Shown: piece after piece, positions 1-6,888 of the stretch
Numbering within the stretch: position 1 is the first letter of the stretch
Layout: every line of letters begins with the position of its first letter
Source: Deinococcus sp.
GTDB lineage: Bacteria > Deinococcota > Deinococci > Deinococcales > Thermaceae
Reading direction: 5' to 3'
Length of the DNA: 9,883 nt
Assembly: GCA_023382135.1 (NCBI GenBank)
Contig: JAMCQK010000088.1
Coordinates: 1 to 9,883 of the forward strand
Program-made: the position numbers and the translations under genes
The notes under the pieces: model-generated
What the model was told of the DNA's origin: nothing
What the model saw: the letters and a program-made list of their open reading frames with translations, nothing else
Databases searched by the model: none

Positions 1-108
1 ACCGGGGTTGGAGCCCTCCAGCTTTACGAACACTTCCGCCATGCCGGGCTCTACTACCCGCTGAAGGCGGACCATGGGGGTTTTACCGATGGCTTCTTCC
101 AGGCGCAT
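1..108 (-). CDS. Cysteine synthase (CysK/CysM family), N-terminal fragment
   Basis: Only the first 36 codons lie in the window; the gene runs off the left edge. The visible protein starts MRLEEAIGKTPMVRLQRV and ends VKLEGSNPG. IGxTPxVRLxR followed about 15 residues later by VKLEGxNPG is the N-terminal signature of PLP-dependent O-acetylserine sulfhydrylases, which make cysteine from O-acetylserine and sulfide in the cytoplasm. The next segment, which should carry the PLP lysine (GSxKDR), is outside the window. I chose the ATG at 108-106 because a TATGCT -10 box lies exactly 6 nt upstream and there is no Shine-Dalgarno, which points to a leaderless transcript. A TTG two codons upstream is a weaker alternative. 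The gene is divergent from slyD. CysM versus CysK cannot be decided from this fragment; a serine-type beta-synthase is also possible. Confidence 0.85.
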   Translation of the reverse strand, partial: MRLEEAIGKTPMVRLQRVVEPGMAEVFVKLEGSNPG

Positions 109-217
109 ACCCAAAGCATACGTGGCTCACGCATCTTTAAAGGGCCACGGTTTACCTTTGAGTGCTTTGGCTAGGTTATACTTCGCCATCTGCCGCTGGG
201 CGGCAAGAGGAGAAACC
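109..217. promoter_or_regulatory. Divergent promoter region between cysteine synthase and slyD
   Basis: On the minus strand TATGCT (120-115) is followed by 6 nt and then the cysteine synthase ATG, the spacing expected for a leaderless mRNA; no convincing -35 is seen. On the plus strand TATACT (177-182) is a good -10 for slyD, with only a poor -35 (TTTACC at 151-156, 20 nt away). slyD also has a real ribosome binding site, GAGGAG at 207-212, 5 nt before its ATG. The minus-strand -10 lies inside a 24-bp sequence repeated near 5030. Boxes are assigned by eye. Confidence 0.5.
112..135 (-). repeat. 24-bp promoter-associated repeat, copy 1
   Basis: Plus-strand pattern CAAAGCATACGTGGnnCAnGCATC, identical to copy 2 (5030-5053) at 21 of 24 positions, including a 14-bp perfect block. 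On the minus strand it contains the TATGCT -10 box of the cysteine synthase gene. Confidence 0.6.
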
Positions 218-688
218 ATGGTTATTTCGCAAGACAAGGTGGTGACCATCCGCTATACCCTGAGGGTGGATGGGGAAGTGCTCGACCAGGGGGAGCTGCC
301 TTATCTGCATGGGCACCGGACCATTGTGGAGGGGCTGGAGGAAGCGCTAGAAGGCCTCGAGGCCGGCCAGAGCGTGCGCGTATCGGTCCCGCCGGAAAAG
401 GGCTACGGCCTTCGCGACCCGGAAGGAGTTCAGGTGGTCTCCCGCGGGGACTTCCCGCCGGAAGCCGAGGTGGTGGAAGGCGCCCAGTTTTACACACAAG
501 ACACCTCGGGGAATCCGTTGCCGCTCAGGGTTACGGGGGTCCAGGGCGACGAAGTGACCATTGACTTCAACCACCCGCTCGCGGGCGACACGCTGGACTT
601 TGAGGTGCTGGTTTCAGCAGTCCGGACCGCTACTGCCGAGGAACTTGAGCACGGGCACGTTCACAACGAGGGTGGGCATCAACACTAG
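218..688 (+). CDS. slyD: SlyD-type FKBP peptidyl-prolyl cis-trans isomerase / chaperone
   Basis: Predicted cytoplasmic 156-aa folding helper that isomerises prolyl peptide bonds and holds unfolded chains. The FKBP domain is split: residues 1-63 carry KVVTIRYTL, VLDQGELPYLHGH and GLEEALEGLEAG, and the fold resumes at DFNHPLAG (116-123). Between them, about residues 64-116, is the insert-in-flap chaperone domain (VVSRGDFPPEAEVVEGAQF). The tail has five histidines (145, 147, 149, 154, 156), a short form of the metal-binding tail of E. coli SlyD. The arrangement and length match Thermus thermophilus SlyD as I recall it. The ATG at 218 is preferred because GAGGAG sits 5 nt upstream and homology begins there; an open frame continues upstream to 74, but that stretch overlaps the divergent cysteine synthase and does not look like protein. 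It converges on menG. Confidence 0.93.
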   Translation: MVISQDKVVTIRYTLRVDGEVLDQGELPYLHGHRTIVEGLEEALEGLEAGQSVRVSVPPEKGYGLRDPEGVQVVSRGDFPPEAEVVEGAQFYTQDTSGNPLPLRVTGVQGDEVTIDFNHPLAGDTLDFEVLVSAVRTATAEELEHGHVHNEGGHQH

Positions 689-765
689 CCTGGCGCCGAA
701 CACCGAAGCGAACATTGAACGCCAAAAGCCAAAAGCTTCCAGCCGAAGGCGGCAGCCGAATCTGG
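689..765. repeat. Short low-complexity repeats between convergent slyD and menG
   Basis: Within this 77-bp gap, GCCAAAA occurs twice in tandem followed by GC (721-736), and AGCCGAA is directly repeated at 741-747 and 754-760 (period 13). No hairpin with a T-run is present, so I do not call a terminator. The function, if any, is unknown. Confidence 0.4.
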
Positions 766-1497
766 TTACCGGCCTGCGATCTTGGCGGGCTTGTCGCCTT
801 GGTGCAACGAGACAATGCCCCCGCTAAGGAGCCGGTACTCGGCGGAGAAACCAGCTTCTTGCATATGACCTTTGAGATCGCCCGGAGTCAGGAAACGCTC
901 GACCGAACTGGGCAGATACCGGTAGGCTGCGGGGTTCCTGGAGATAATCCCTCCCAGCCAAGGCAGTATCTGTTTGAAGTAAAACCGGTAGAACGCTCCC
1001 AGGCCGCCCCGTGGCGGTGGTGGAAAGTCCAGAATGACCAGCCTTCCCCCAGGGGTGATTACCCGGTAAAGCTCTGTGAGGGCTTTGGGGTAGTCGGTGA
1101 AATTGCGCAAGCCGAAGGCGATGGTTACCGCGTCAAAAGAACTGTCGGCAAAGGGCAGATTGAGCGCATCGGCGGGGAGGAAGCGGGCCTCGAGGCCCGC
1201 CTTCTTGGCTTTTTCTTTGGCAATCTCGAGCATCGGCGGCGCAAAGTCGGCCCCCACCACTTCCGCATCCGGCCGCGTGCGTTTCAGCAGCAGCGCAAGA
1301 TCCCCGGTGCCGGTGGCCAGATCTAAAATGCGCGCGGGCCTCTTTTCAAGCGCAAGCTTTAGCGCAACTTTGCGCCAGTACTGGTCAACGCCCAAAGAGA
1401 GTATCCGGTTGAGCAGGTCATACCTGGGGGCAATCTGCGAAAACATCTGCTTAATCGCTTCGGAATTTGATTCGGTGGAACTTGGACCTTTGGCCAC
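766..1497 (-). CDS. menG: Demethylmenaquinone methyltransferase (MenG/UbiE)
   Basis: 243-aa class I SAM-dependent methyltransferase that C-methylates demethylmenaquinone, the last step of menaquinone synthesis, acting at the membrane surface. Both UbiE/COQ5 signatures are visible: YDLLNRILSLGVDQYWR (26-42) and RVITPGGRLVILDF (145-158). SAM motif I is LDLATGTGDLALLL (58-71), with the acidic residue D84 (GADFAPPML), the D110-A111 step and the family-typical FGLRNF (128-133). Length is normal. The start is GTG at 1497-1495; TAGACT lies 6 nt upstream and there is no Shine-Dalgarno, so the mRNA is probably leaderless. The gene is divergent from the permease operon and convergent with slyD. Thermus relatives use menaquinone, so MenG is more likely than ubiquinone-specific UbiE; that is inference. 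Confidence 0.93.
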   Translation of the reverse strand: MAKGPSSTESNSEAIKQMFSQIAPRYDLLNRILSLGVDQYWRKVALKLALEKRPARILDLATGTGDLALLLKRTRPDAEVVGADFAPPMLEIAKEKAKKAGLEARFLPADALNLPFADSSFDAVTIAFGLRNFTDYPKALTELYRVITPGGRLVILDFPPPPRGGLGAFYRFYFKQILPWLGGIISRNPAAYRYLPSSVERFLTPGDLKGHMQEAGFSAEYRLLSGGIVSLHQGDKPAKIAGR

Positions 1498-1553
1498 GCA
1501 GGGAGTCTAGCACAACTTGGAAGTATGGCTTTGCCATCGGTTAGAATCGGTGC
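1498..1553. promoter_or_regulatory. Back-to-back leaderless promoters with a central dyad
   Basis: This 56-bp gap separates two GTG starts. Plus strand: TAGAAT (1542-1547), 6 nt, then GTG at 1554; a possible -35 TTGGAA (1517-1522) is 19 nt upstream. Minus strand: TAGACT (1509-1504), 6 nt, then GTG at 1497. Neither start has a Shine-Dalgarno. Between the boxes is a 13-bp dyad, ATGGC-TTT-GCCAT (1525-1537), placed where a bound repressor could affect both promoters. The -10 spacing is directly seen; the operator role is speculative. Confidence 0.6.
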
Positions 1554-3437
1554 GTGTTTGGCACAACCTTTTCGCGACTGCTGTTTGTTGTCTCTAATAC
1601 GGTGCTGCTAGGACTTTTGGCGCTCGCTCCTTGGACGGTTCCCAAGCGCGACTTCGACGGGGCGGCCTTGCTTGTCACCCCCTTTGGAATGGTGAGCCCC
1701 AGGGCCTTACAGGTGCCTGGGCCGGAGCACTTTTTGGGTAGTGTGACGCTTGGATTCTGGGTTTTTGCGCTGCTGGTGGTTTTGGCGGTGGTCAGTTTTT
1801 TCCACCCTAATCCGCGGCGCAGGGCACAGATGCTCTATATCCTTGGCGGCATCGGGTTGGCGGTCTTCGCCCTCGAGGCCGTCCTCTTCTACCAGGCGGT
1901 GTATTCGGTCAATAGTGCCGCTTTGGCGGCGGGAACGGAGGCCAATAGGCTTCCGCTCAAACGCTACGCCTTGTCGCTCGGCGCCTACTTAGGCCTCTTC
2001 TACTCGCTGGCTCTTTTGTTGGCGGCAAGGCTACAGCTTCCCGCAGGGCTGGCTTTTTTGGTGCGCTACCGGGGGGTGGTAGTTCCACTCTTCTCACTGT
2101 TGCTGGCGTCGCTGTTTGGCATGTTGGTGGTTGCGCTGCTAACGCCGGCGCCGGGGGCCAAGGGTCTCACGCTTCCTCTGGGTAACGCCATCACGGCCAA
2201 GCTGGACCTGGTTACCTACACGTTTCAACTGCTGTTCAGCCCGCTGGTGAGCTTGCCGGGCTGGTTCCAGAGCTTGCTGCTGGCAACACCGCTCATCTTC
2301 ACCGGCCTGGGCGTAGCGTTCGGGTTCCGTGCCGGGCTCTTCAACATTGGCGCTCCGGGCCAGCTTACGCTGGGGGCCATTTCCTGCATGCTGGTGGGCG
2401 TCTATATGCCGGGTCCCGGGTGGTTGGTTCTGCCGCTTTCAATTGTAGCCGCCGCGCTCGGCGGAGCGCTCTGGGGTGCAATCCCCGGTTGGTTGAAAGC
2501 CCGCTTTGGAGCGCACGAGGTGATCAACACCATCATGATGAACTACATTGCCTCGTCTGTGTTCTTGTTCATCATCTCCTCCAACGAATACAAGTTTTTT
2601 GGCGCCACCCTCCGGCTGCCTTTCAAGGCCGAAGGGTTCGAGGCGCGCAGCGCCGAGATCCCCGAGGGTGCCCGCCTTCCCTTTCTGCTTTCCACGCTGG
2701 CACCGCAAGGCCACCTCTCTTGGGCGGTTCCGCTGGCGGTAGTGCTGGCTCTTGGCGTGTACGCGTTTTTCAGGCGCCTTGACCTGGGCCGCAGGTTACT
2801 ACTCGCGGCGGCGGCATGTCTGGCGGGCTTTGTGGCTGGGGGATTTTTGCCCGGTCCCCCGGTGGAAATTTCTCCCGCACTCAGATCGGTACGCTTGAAC
2901 GACTCGTTTTTTATCGCGGTGGTGGCGCTCTTTTTTTATAACTTCTACCTGTTCCGCACCGCCGGTGGCTACGAACTCCGCGCGCTCGGCTTTGCGCCCA
3001 AGGCCGCCGAATATGCGGGCGTGAACATTGGCCGGAAGACTATTCTGGCCATGGCCATCTCGGGCGCGCTAGTGGGGTTGGCGGCCACCCACTACGTAGC
3101 GGGCGGAGGAATTGACGAGTACCGGCTCAAGCAATCTCTGCCGGTGAGTGTTGGTTTCGATGGCATTGCGGTGGCGCTGATGGGCCAGAACACGCCCACC
3201 GGAGTCGCGCTTTCCGCGCTGCTTTTTGGAGTGCTTCTCACGGGGGGCTTGCAGCTTAATCTGCAACTGGGTATTAGCCGCGAACTGGTCACAGTGCTTC
3301 AGGCGCTGATTGTTTTGTTTATCGCGGCGGGCGGGTTCTTGCCGCGCTACTTCACCGATCCACTCAAGGCTGCCGAAGTAGAAACCGAGGCCAAAGCGTC
3401 CCGGGAAGCGTCCCACACCGGTAAGGAGGCCTGCTGA
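1554..3437 (+). CDS. ABC transporter permease, BMP/nucleoside-uptake class, long form (NupP/YufP-like)
   Basis: 627-aa membrane protein, first of two permeases of an importer whose relatives (NupOPQ, RnsCD) move nucleosides. The conserved BPD_transp_2 core begins near residue 238: LLLATPLIFTGLGVAFGFRAG, FNIGAPGQLTLGA (263-275), EVINTIMMNYIA (322-333), the cytoplasmic coupling loop around GYELRALGFAPKAAEYAGVN (472-491) and VGFDGIAVALMGQNTPTGV (533-551). Family members are usually about 350 aa. Here about 235 residues precede the core, with roughly five hydrophobic helices (about 8-28, 62-84, 92-116, 137-158, 174-197), and the core holds an extra helix near 411-432. The start is a leaderless-type GTG. 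Its stop overlaps the next gene by one base. No ATPase or lipoprotein gene is in the window, so the rest of the transporter must be elsewhere. Substrate is inferred from family only. Confidence 0.85.
   Translation: MFGTTFSRLLFVVSNTVLLGLLALAPWTVPKRDFDGAALLVTPFGMVSPRALQVPGPEHFLGSVTLGFWVFALLVVLAVVSFFHPNPRRRAQMLYILGGIGLAVFALEAVLFYQAVYSVNSAALAAGTEANRLPLKRYALSLGAYLGLFYSLALLLAARLQLPAGLAFLVRYRGVVVPLFSLLLASLFGMLVVALLTPAPGAKGLTLPLGNAITAKLDLVTYTFQLLFSPLVSLPGWFQSLLLATPLIFTGLGVAFGFRAGLFNIGAPGQLTLGAISCMLVGVYMPGPGWLVLPLSIVAAALGGALWGAIPGWLKARFGAHEVINTIMMNYIASSVFLFIISSNEYKFFGATLRLPFKAEGFEARSAEIPEGARLPFLLSTLAPQGHLSWAVPLAVVLALGVYAFFRRLDLGRRLLLAAAACLAGFVAGGFLPGPPVEISPALRSVRLNDSFFIAVVALFFYNFYLFRTAGGYELRALGFAPKAAEYAGVNIGRKTILAMAISGALVGLAATHYVAGGGIDEYRLKQSLPVSVGFDGIAVALMGQNTPTGVALSALLFGVLLTGGLQLNLQLGISRELVTVLQALIVLFIAAGGFLPRYFTDPLKAAEVETEAKASREASHTGKEAC
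3423..3429 (+). promoter_or_regulatory. Ribosome binding site of the second permease
   Basis: AAGGAGG lies 7 nt before the ATG at 3437, inside the last codons of the first permease gene. Stop and start overlap as TGATG, so the two genes should be translationally coupled. This strong site contrasts with the leaderless start of the first gene. Confidence 0.85.
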
Positions 3438-4354
3438 TGTCGGATATTTTTAACCTAGCGCTGCTTGGCATCACGCTGCGGTCTACGGCCCCGTTGCTGC
3501 TTACTGCCCTGGGCGGGATGTTCTCGGAACGAAGCGGGGTGACCAATATCGCGCTCGAGGGGATGATCCTCTTCGGGGCGGCAGCTGCGGCCATAGCGGT
3601 GGACCGCCTCGAGGCCCCTTATCTAGTTTCCGACCCCAATGCCCACGTGGCCTGGATTCCCTGGGCGGGTGTGCTGGCTGCGGTCTTGGTGGGCGGCGCG
3701 GTAGCCTTTGTTCATGCGCTGGTGTCAATCCGGTACAAAGCGGACCAGATCGTGAGCGGTACCGCCATTAACTTGCTGGCGCTCGGCGGGCCTTCGCTTT
3801 TGCTCAAAGCGTTTTACAACAACACCACTAGCTCACAGGAAGTGGTGAACCGGCTTCCCCTGTGGTTTGGCTTCAGCCCGCTGGTGTACCTGGCTTTCAT
3901 CATGGTTCCAGTGGCCTGGTGGGTGCTTTTCAAGACCCCCTGGGGCCTGCGACTGCGCGCCGTAGGCGAGCACCCCGAGGCCGCCGACACCGTGGGGGTG
4001 AATGTTTACCGCATGCGCTACACCGCGGTGGTGCTCTCCGGTGTAATGGCGGGTCTGGCGGGCGCCTTCCTCTCGATTGGCTTCCTCAACCAGTTCGTGC
4101 GCAACATGAGCGCGGGCCAGGGGTTCATTGCTTTAGCAGCGCTGATCTTTGGCAAATGGCACCCGCTGGGAGTGCTCGGCGCTACTCTCCTTTTTGGGTT
4201 TTTCCGGGCACTGGCTATCAAGCTGCAAGGGGGCGAGGTGCTTCCGTCTGTCTTGGTGGAGGCCTTCCCCTACCTGCTCACCATGCTGGTGTTGGCGGGC
4301 TTTATCGGCAGAAGCAGGCCGCCAGCGGCCATCGGCAAGCCCTACGAAAAGTAG
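3437..4354 (+). CDS. ABC transporter permease, BMP/nucleoside-uptake class (NupQ/YufQ-like)
   Basis: 305-aa partner permease of normal length for the family. Landmarks in order: LRSTAPLLLTALGGMFSERS (14-33) running into GVTNIALEGMILFGA (34-48), RYKADQIVSGTAINLLA (99-115), the cytoplasmic coupling loop LRLRAVGEHPEAADTVGVNV (171-190), VVLSGVMAGLAGAFLSIG (198-215) and QGFIALAALIFGKWHPLG (228-245). About eight hydrophobic helices are visible. With the upstream gene it should form the heterodimeric membrane channel of an importer for nucleosides or a similar small solute; substrate is not readable from sequence. Translation is coupled to the preceding gene through the TGATG overlap. Its stop lies only 3 bp from the stop of the convergent membrane-protein gene, so no terminator fits between them. 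Confidence 0.92.
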   Translation: MSDIFNLALLGITLRSTAPLLLTALGGMFSERSGVTNIALEGMILFGAAAAAIAVDRLEAPYLVSDPNAHVAWIPWAGVLAAVLVGGAVAFVHALVSIRYKADQIVSGTAINLLALGGPSLLLKAFYNNTTSSQEVVNRLPLWFGFSPLVYLAFIMVPVAWWVLFKTPWGLRLRAVGEHPEAADTVGVNVYRMRYTAVVLSGVMAGLAGAFLSIGFLNQFVRNMSAGQGFIALAALIFGKWHPLGVLGATLLFGFFRALAIKLQGGEVLPSVLVEAFPYLLTMLVLAGFIGRSRPPAAIGKPYEK

Positions 4355-4357
4355 CCG

Positions 4358-4975
4358 TTACGAGACCTCTTTAGCAGGCTCACGCGTCAGGCTGGCGTAG
4401 GCGACGCACTGGGCAACCGCCGGAATGGCGAAGAGCAAGACCAAGACCATCAATTGCACCACCACGTTTACCTTGTCCGTGGGCAAAAGCTGGATAGCCT
4501 CGAGCAAGGCCGCCAGCAAAACATGGGCCAACACTCCCCCTTTCCGGATCAGGCGCCAGTTTTTTGCCAGCGCTTGGCGCCAACCCAGTCCGGCGTCGGC
4601 CATGAGCACAAACGGGTAAAACCAGACTAGACCCAGTAGCAGCCCCGCTAAAAATCCGACTTCCTCGGTGAAGCTGGCGTAATATTTGTCCGCCGCCAGC
4701 AGCAGAACCATGTACCCAACCAGCATTCCAATGCTGGCCCAGCCCGCGTACAGGCTATTGCGGTTTGTCTTGCCCCAGAGCTCCTGCGGCTGCCAGCGGC
4801 CTTCACGCGCCAGCAGCAGAAAGACTTTGGCGAGGCCTACTGCCATCGCTCCCGTAAGCACTCCCAGGGAAGCCACCGTTGCTAGCAGGGCAAGCAGCGT
4901 GATCCCTAACACGCCCAGCGGGTAGGCCAGAATCAGCCGCATGGTCTGCGAAAGGACTAGGAAAATGTTCAGCAT
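4358..4975 (-). CDS. Small multi-pass membrane protein (weak DUF624/YesL resemblance)
   Basis: I do not recognise this protein with certainty. From the ATG at 4975 it is 205 aa with hydrophobic segments at about 14-51 (probably two helices), 79-96, 107-126, 147-164 and 170-193. A polar stretch with REGRWQPQELWGK (57-69) and a charged loop GWRQALAKNWRLIRKG (131-146) give a layout like DUF624/YesL membrane proteins, whose role is unclear; the match is by impression only. The frame stays open to a TTG at 5032, but the extra 19 residues (HQRPESKKAARF...) are polar and directly abut the TATGCT box, so I prefer 4975; ATG 4942 is also possible. No clear Shine-Dalgarno precedes either ATG. It is convergent with the permease operon and divergent from the P450 gene. 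Confidence 0.75.
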   Translation of the reverse strand: MLNIFLVLSQTMRLILAYPLGVLGITLLALLATVASLGVLTGAMAVGLAKVFLLLAREGRWQPQELWGKTNRNSLYAGWASIGMLVGYMVLLLAADKYYASFTEEVGFLAGLLLGLVWFYPFVLMADAGLGWRQALAKNWRLIRKGGVLAHVLLAALLEAIQLLPTDKVNVVVQLMVLVLLFAIPAVAQCVAYASLTREPAKEVS

Positions 4976-5085
4976 GGGATCAGGCGGCCGGGCAAACCTT
5001 GCGGCTTTCTTGCTTTCTGGCCTTTGGTGCAAAGCATACGTGGACCAAGCATCATTCCAAAGGATAAACTACAGGCAAGGCTGCC
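4976..5085. promoter_or_regulatory. Divergent promoter region upstream of the P450 gene
   Basis: Plus strand: TAAACT (5065-5070) is a plausible -10 and TGGACC (5041-5046) a fair -35 at 18 nt, giving a short leader to the P450 ATG at 5086, with AAGG (5077-5080) as a weak ribosome binding site. Minus strand: TATGCT (5038-5033) is a -10 candidate for the membrane-protein gene. The minus-strand box sits in the same 24-bp sequence found in front of the cysteine synthase gene. Confidence 0.45.
5030..5053 (-). repeat. 24-bp promoter-associated repeat, copy 2
   Basis: Second copy of the sequence at 112-135, in the same orientation relative to the minus-strand gene downstream of it. It lies between the divergent membrane-protein and P450 genes and overlaps the possible P450 -35 box. 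It may be a regulator site or a dispersed small repeat that brings a promoter with it. Confidence 0.6.
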
Positions 5086-6312
5086 ATGAAAACACTTCAC
5101 CTGGACATCAACGCGCCCGAGTTTGTGGCCGATCCTTACCCGCGCCTGGCTGAACTACGCGAAAGCACACCGGTCTTCTTTGACCCGGTGTGGAACAAGC
5201 TGTTCTTCACCCGCTACCACGACATTGCCGCGCTCCTGCGCGACAAACGTCTGGGCCGTTCAATTCTGCACCGGCTCTCGCGGGACGAACTCGGGTGGCC
5301 GCCGCCTAATCCGCTGACCAAGGACTTCGACCAGTTCCAGTCTCACCACATGCTGGATAACGAGCCTCCCAAGCACACCCGGCTCAAGAGCTTGGTTATG
5401 AAGGCGTTTACTCCTGCGCGGGTCGAGGGTTTGCGCGGGAAGATTGAATCTATCGTCAACCGGATGCTCGACCAAGCCGAAGACCGAGGGAAAATGGACC
5501 TTTTGCAGGACTACGCCGAGCCGCTGCCGGTCGCGGTCATCGCCGAGCTTTTGGGTGTTCCCGAAGAAGACCAGCACCAGCTCAGGCCGTGGTCTTCCAG
5601 CATTGTCAAGCTTTACGAACTTGGCTACTCGGACCAGCAGGCTGTCCAGGCCAACCAAGCGGTGGTGGAGTTCTCGGATTACATCAAAGCTCTGGCAGAC
5701 GAACGGCGCAAGAATCCGCAAGATGATCTGATTACCGCTTTGGTGCAAGTTGAGGAGCAAGGCGAGATGCTAACCGAAGACGAACTGGTGGCCAACTGCA
5801 TTTTGCTCTTGAACGCCGGCCACGAAGCGACTGTGAATGGAACCACCGCGGGTTTTCTGTCGTTGTCCCGTAACCCAGATCAAATGAACCTGGCCAAACA
5901 AGCCGCACGCGAGGGCAACCAAGATTTTTTCAAGGCGGCGGTGGAGGAGATGCTCCGCTACGACACGCCACTCCCGATGTTTGAGCGCTGGGTGCTGGAG
6001 GACTTTGAATATCAAGGCATACCGCTCAAGCAGGGGCAGGAGGTAGCGCTGCTTTACGCCTCCGGCAACCGCGATCCCAGGAAATTTGAGAATGCAAATT
6101 CCCTGGACCTTACCCGCAAAGACAACCAACACCTTACGTTTGGCCTCGGGATTCACTACTGCATCGGGGCGCCTTTGGCCCGGCTCGAGATGCAGACCTC
6201 GTTTGCCACGCTGCTCCGCCGGTTCCCGGATGTGCGGCTGGCTACTGATAAGGTGGAGTACGCGGGTGGCTTTGTGATCCGGGGGCACAAGGCAATGCCG
6301 GTAGAGTTTTGA
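5086..6312 (+). CDS. Cytochrome P450, soluble bacterial type
   Basis: 408-aa heme-thiolate monooxygenase of usual bacterial length, without membrane anchor or fused reductase, so it needs separate ferredoxin-type electron partners, none of which is in this window. Landmarks: C-helix region EPPKHTRLKSLVMKAFTPARV (93-113), I-helix oxygen-binding motif AGHEAT (244-249), K-helix ExxR as E288-R291, and heme loop FGLGIHYCIGAPLARLE (352-368) with C359 as the iron ligand. All key residues are present, so it should be active. The pattern is that of the large CYP107/CYP109-like bacterial class rather than the shorter Thermus carotene hydroxylase CYP175A1, but the family number needs a database. Substrate unknown. 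Nine bp downstream lies a methyltransferase gene, probably cotranscribed, suggesting hydroxylation followed by methylation of a small molecule. Confidence 0.95.
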   Translation: MKTLHLDINAPEFVADPYPRLAELRESTPVFFDPVWNKLFFTRYHDIAALLRDKRLGRSILHRLSRDELGWPPPNPLTKDFDQFQSHHMLDNEPPKHTRLKSLVMKAFTPARVEGLRGKIESIVNRMLDQAEDRGKMDLLQDYAEPLPVAVIAELLGVPEEDQHQLRPWSSSIVKLYELGYSDQQAVQANQAVVEFSDYIKALADERRKNPQDDLITALVQVEEQGEMLTEDELVANCILLLNAGHEATVNGTTAGFLSLSRNPDQMNLAKQAAREGNQDFFKAAVEEMLRYDTPLPMFERWVLEDFEYQGIPLKQGQEVALLYASGNRDPRKFENANSLDLTRKDNQHLTFGLGIHYCIGAPLARLEMQTSFATLLRRFPDVRLATDKVEYAGGFVIRGHKAMPVEF

Positions 6313-6321
6313 TGGATCCAT

Positions 6322-6888
6322 ATGCCGAACAACGAGCTTCCTGGTCTGGTAAAGGTCGCGTTGGATAGAGCGTTCGAGAATAATTTCAGCGATTCCTGCT
6401 CGGTTCCAACCGGCAGACTGCTGCGGGTTTTAGCCGCAAGCCGGCTCAATGCTCAAGTAGGGGAGATTGGTATAGGCTACGGCGCCGGAACCGCATGGTT
6501 GGCATCGGGCCTGGCGAGCAGCTCAACTTTGACCGCCGTGGACCACGACGAGAACCGTGTGCGGGTAGTGAGCCCGGCCTTCAAGGGGATTCCCACTGTC
6601 AAAGTTGTTCGCGGCGACTGGAGTGTGATCGCGGGTTATGGGCCATTCGACCTTTTGTTTATTGACGCGGGACCCGCCAAGCATGAGCCCGAAGGTCTGA
6701 GCAGGTCTTTGTCGCTGATAAAACCTGGCGGGATCGCGGTTTTTGACGACATGACCCCAGGCAGAACTGCCGAAGATGACCCAACGCGCCGGATGATTTA
6801 TAGCCGTTCAGATTTTGTGTGTACGGAGGTCCGGGTGCGCGAGGAAGAGTCGGTTATTCTGGCGGTGCGCTTGCAGCCTCCCGCGTAG
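6322..6888 (+). CDS. SAM-dependent methyltransferase, O-methyltransferase-like
   Basis: 188-aa class I methyltransferase. Motif I is GEIGIGYGAGTAWLASGL (47-64), followed by the ribose-binding acid in TAVDHDENR (71-79; D74), RGDW (97-100), DLLFIDAGPAKH (110-121) and GGIAVFDDMTPG (136-147). The FIDA...FDD order resembles the caffeoyl-CoA/catechol O-methyltransferase group, where these acids help bind a metal, but the protein is shorter than most and lacks the family's typical DK after FIDA, so a metal-dependent mechanism is uncertain. The ATG at 6322 is 9 bp after the P450 stop with no good Shine-Dalgarno; translation may rely on reinitiation. A hairpin begins directly after the stop. Most likely it methylates a hydroxyl on a small molecule, possibly the one made by the P450; this pairing is inference. 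Confidence 0.82.
   Translation: MPNNELPGLVKVALDRAFENNFSDSCSVPTGRLLRVLAASRLNAQVGEIGIGYGAGTAWLASGLASSSTLTAVDHDENRVRVVSPAFKGIPTVKVVRGDWSVIAGYGPFDLLFIDAGPAKHEPEGLSRSLSLIKPGGIAVFDDMTPGRTAEDDPTRRMIYSRSDFVCTEVRVREEESVILAVRLQPPA

Noticed and set aside
74..217. Upstream extension of SlyD by 48 residues
   Set aside because: It overlaps the divergent cysteine synthase gene and both promoter signals; a good ribosome binding site and the family start are at 218.
715..1326. Long plus-strand ORF opposite menG
   Set aside because: It is antisense to a clear menG with all family motifs; it reflects GC-rich codon bias only.
4976..5032. Start of the membrane protein at TTG 5032
   Set aside because: The added residues are polar, the codon directly abuts the TATGCT box, and there is no ribosome binding site; ATG 4975 is more natural, though not proven.
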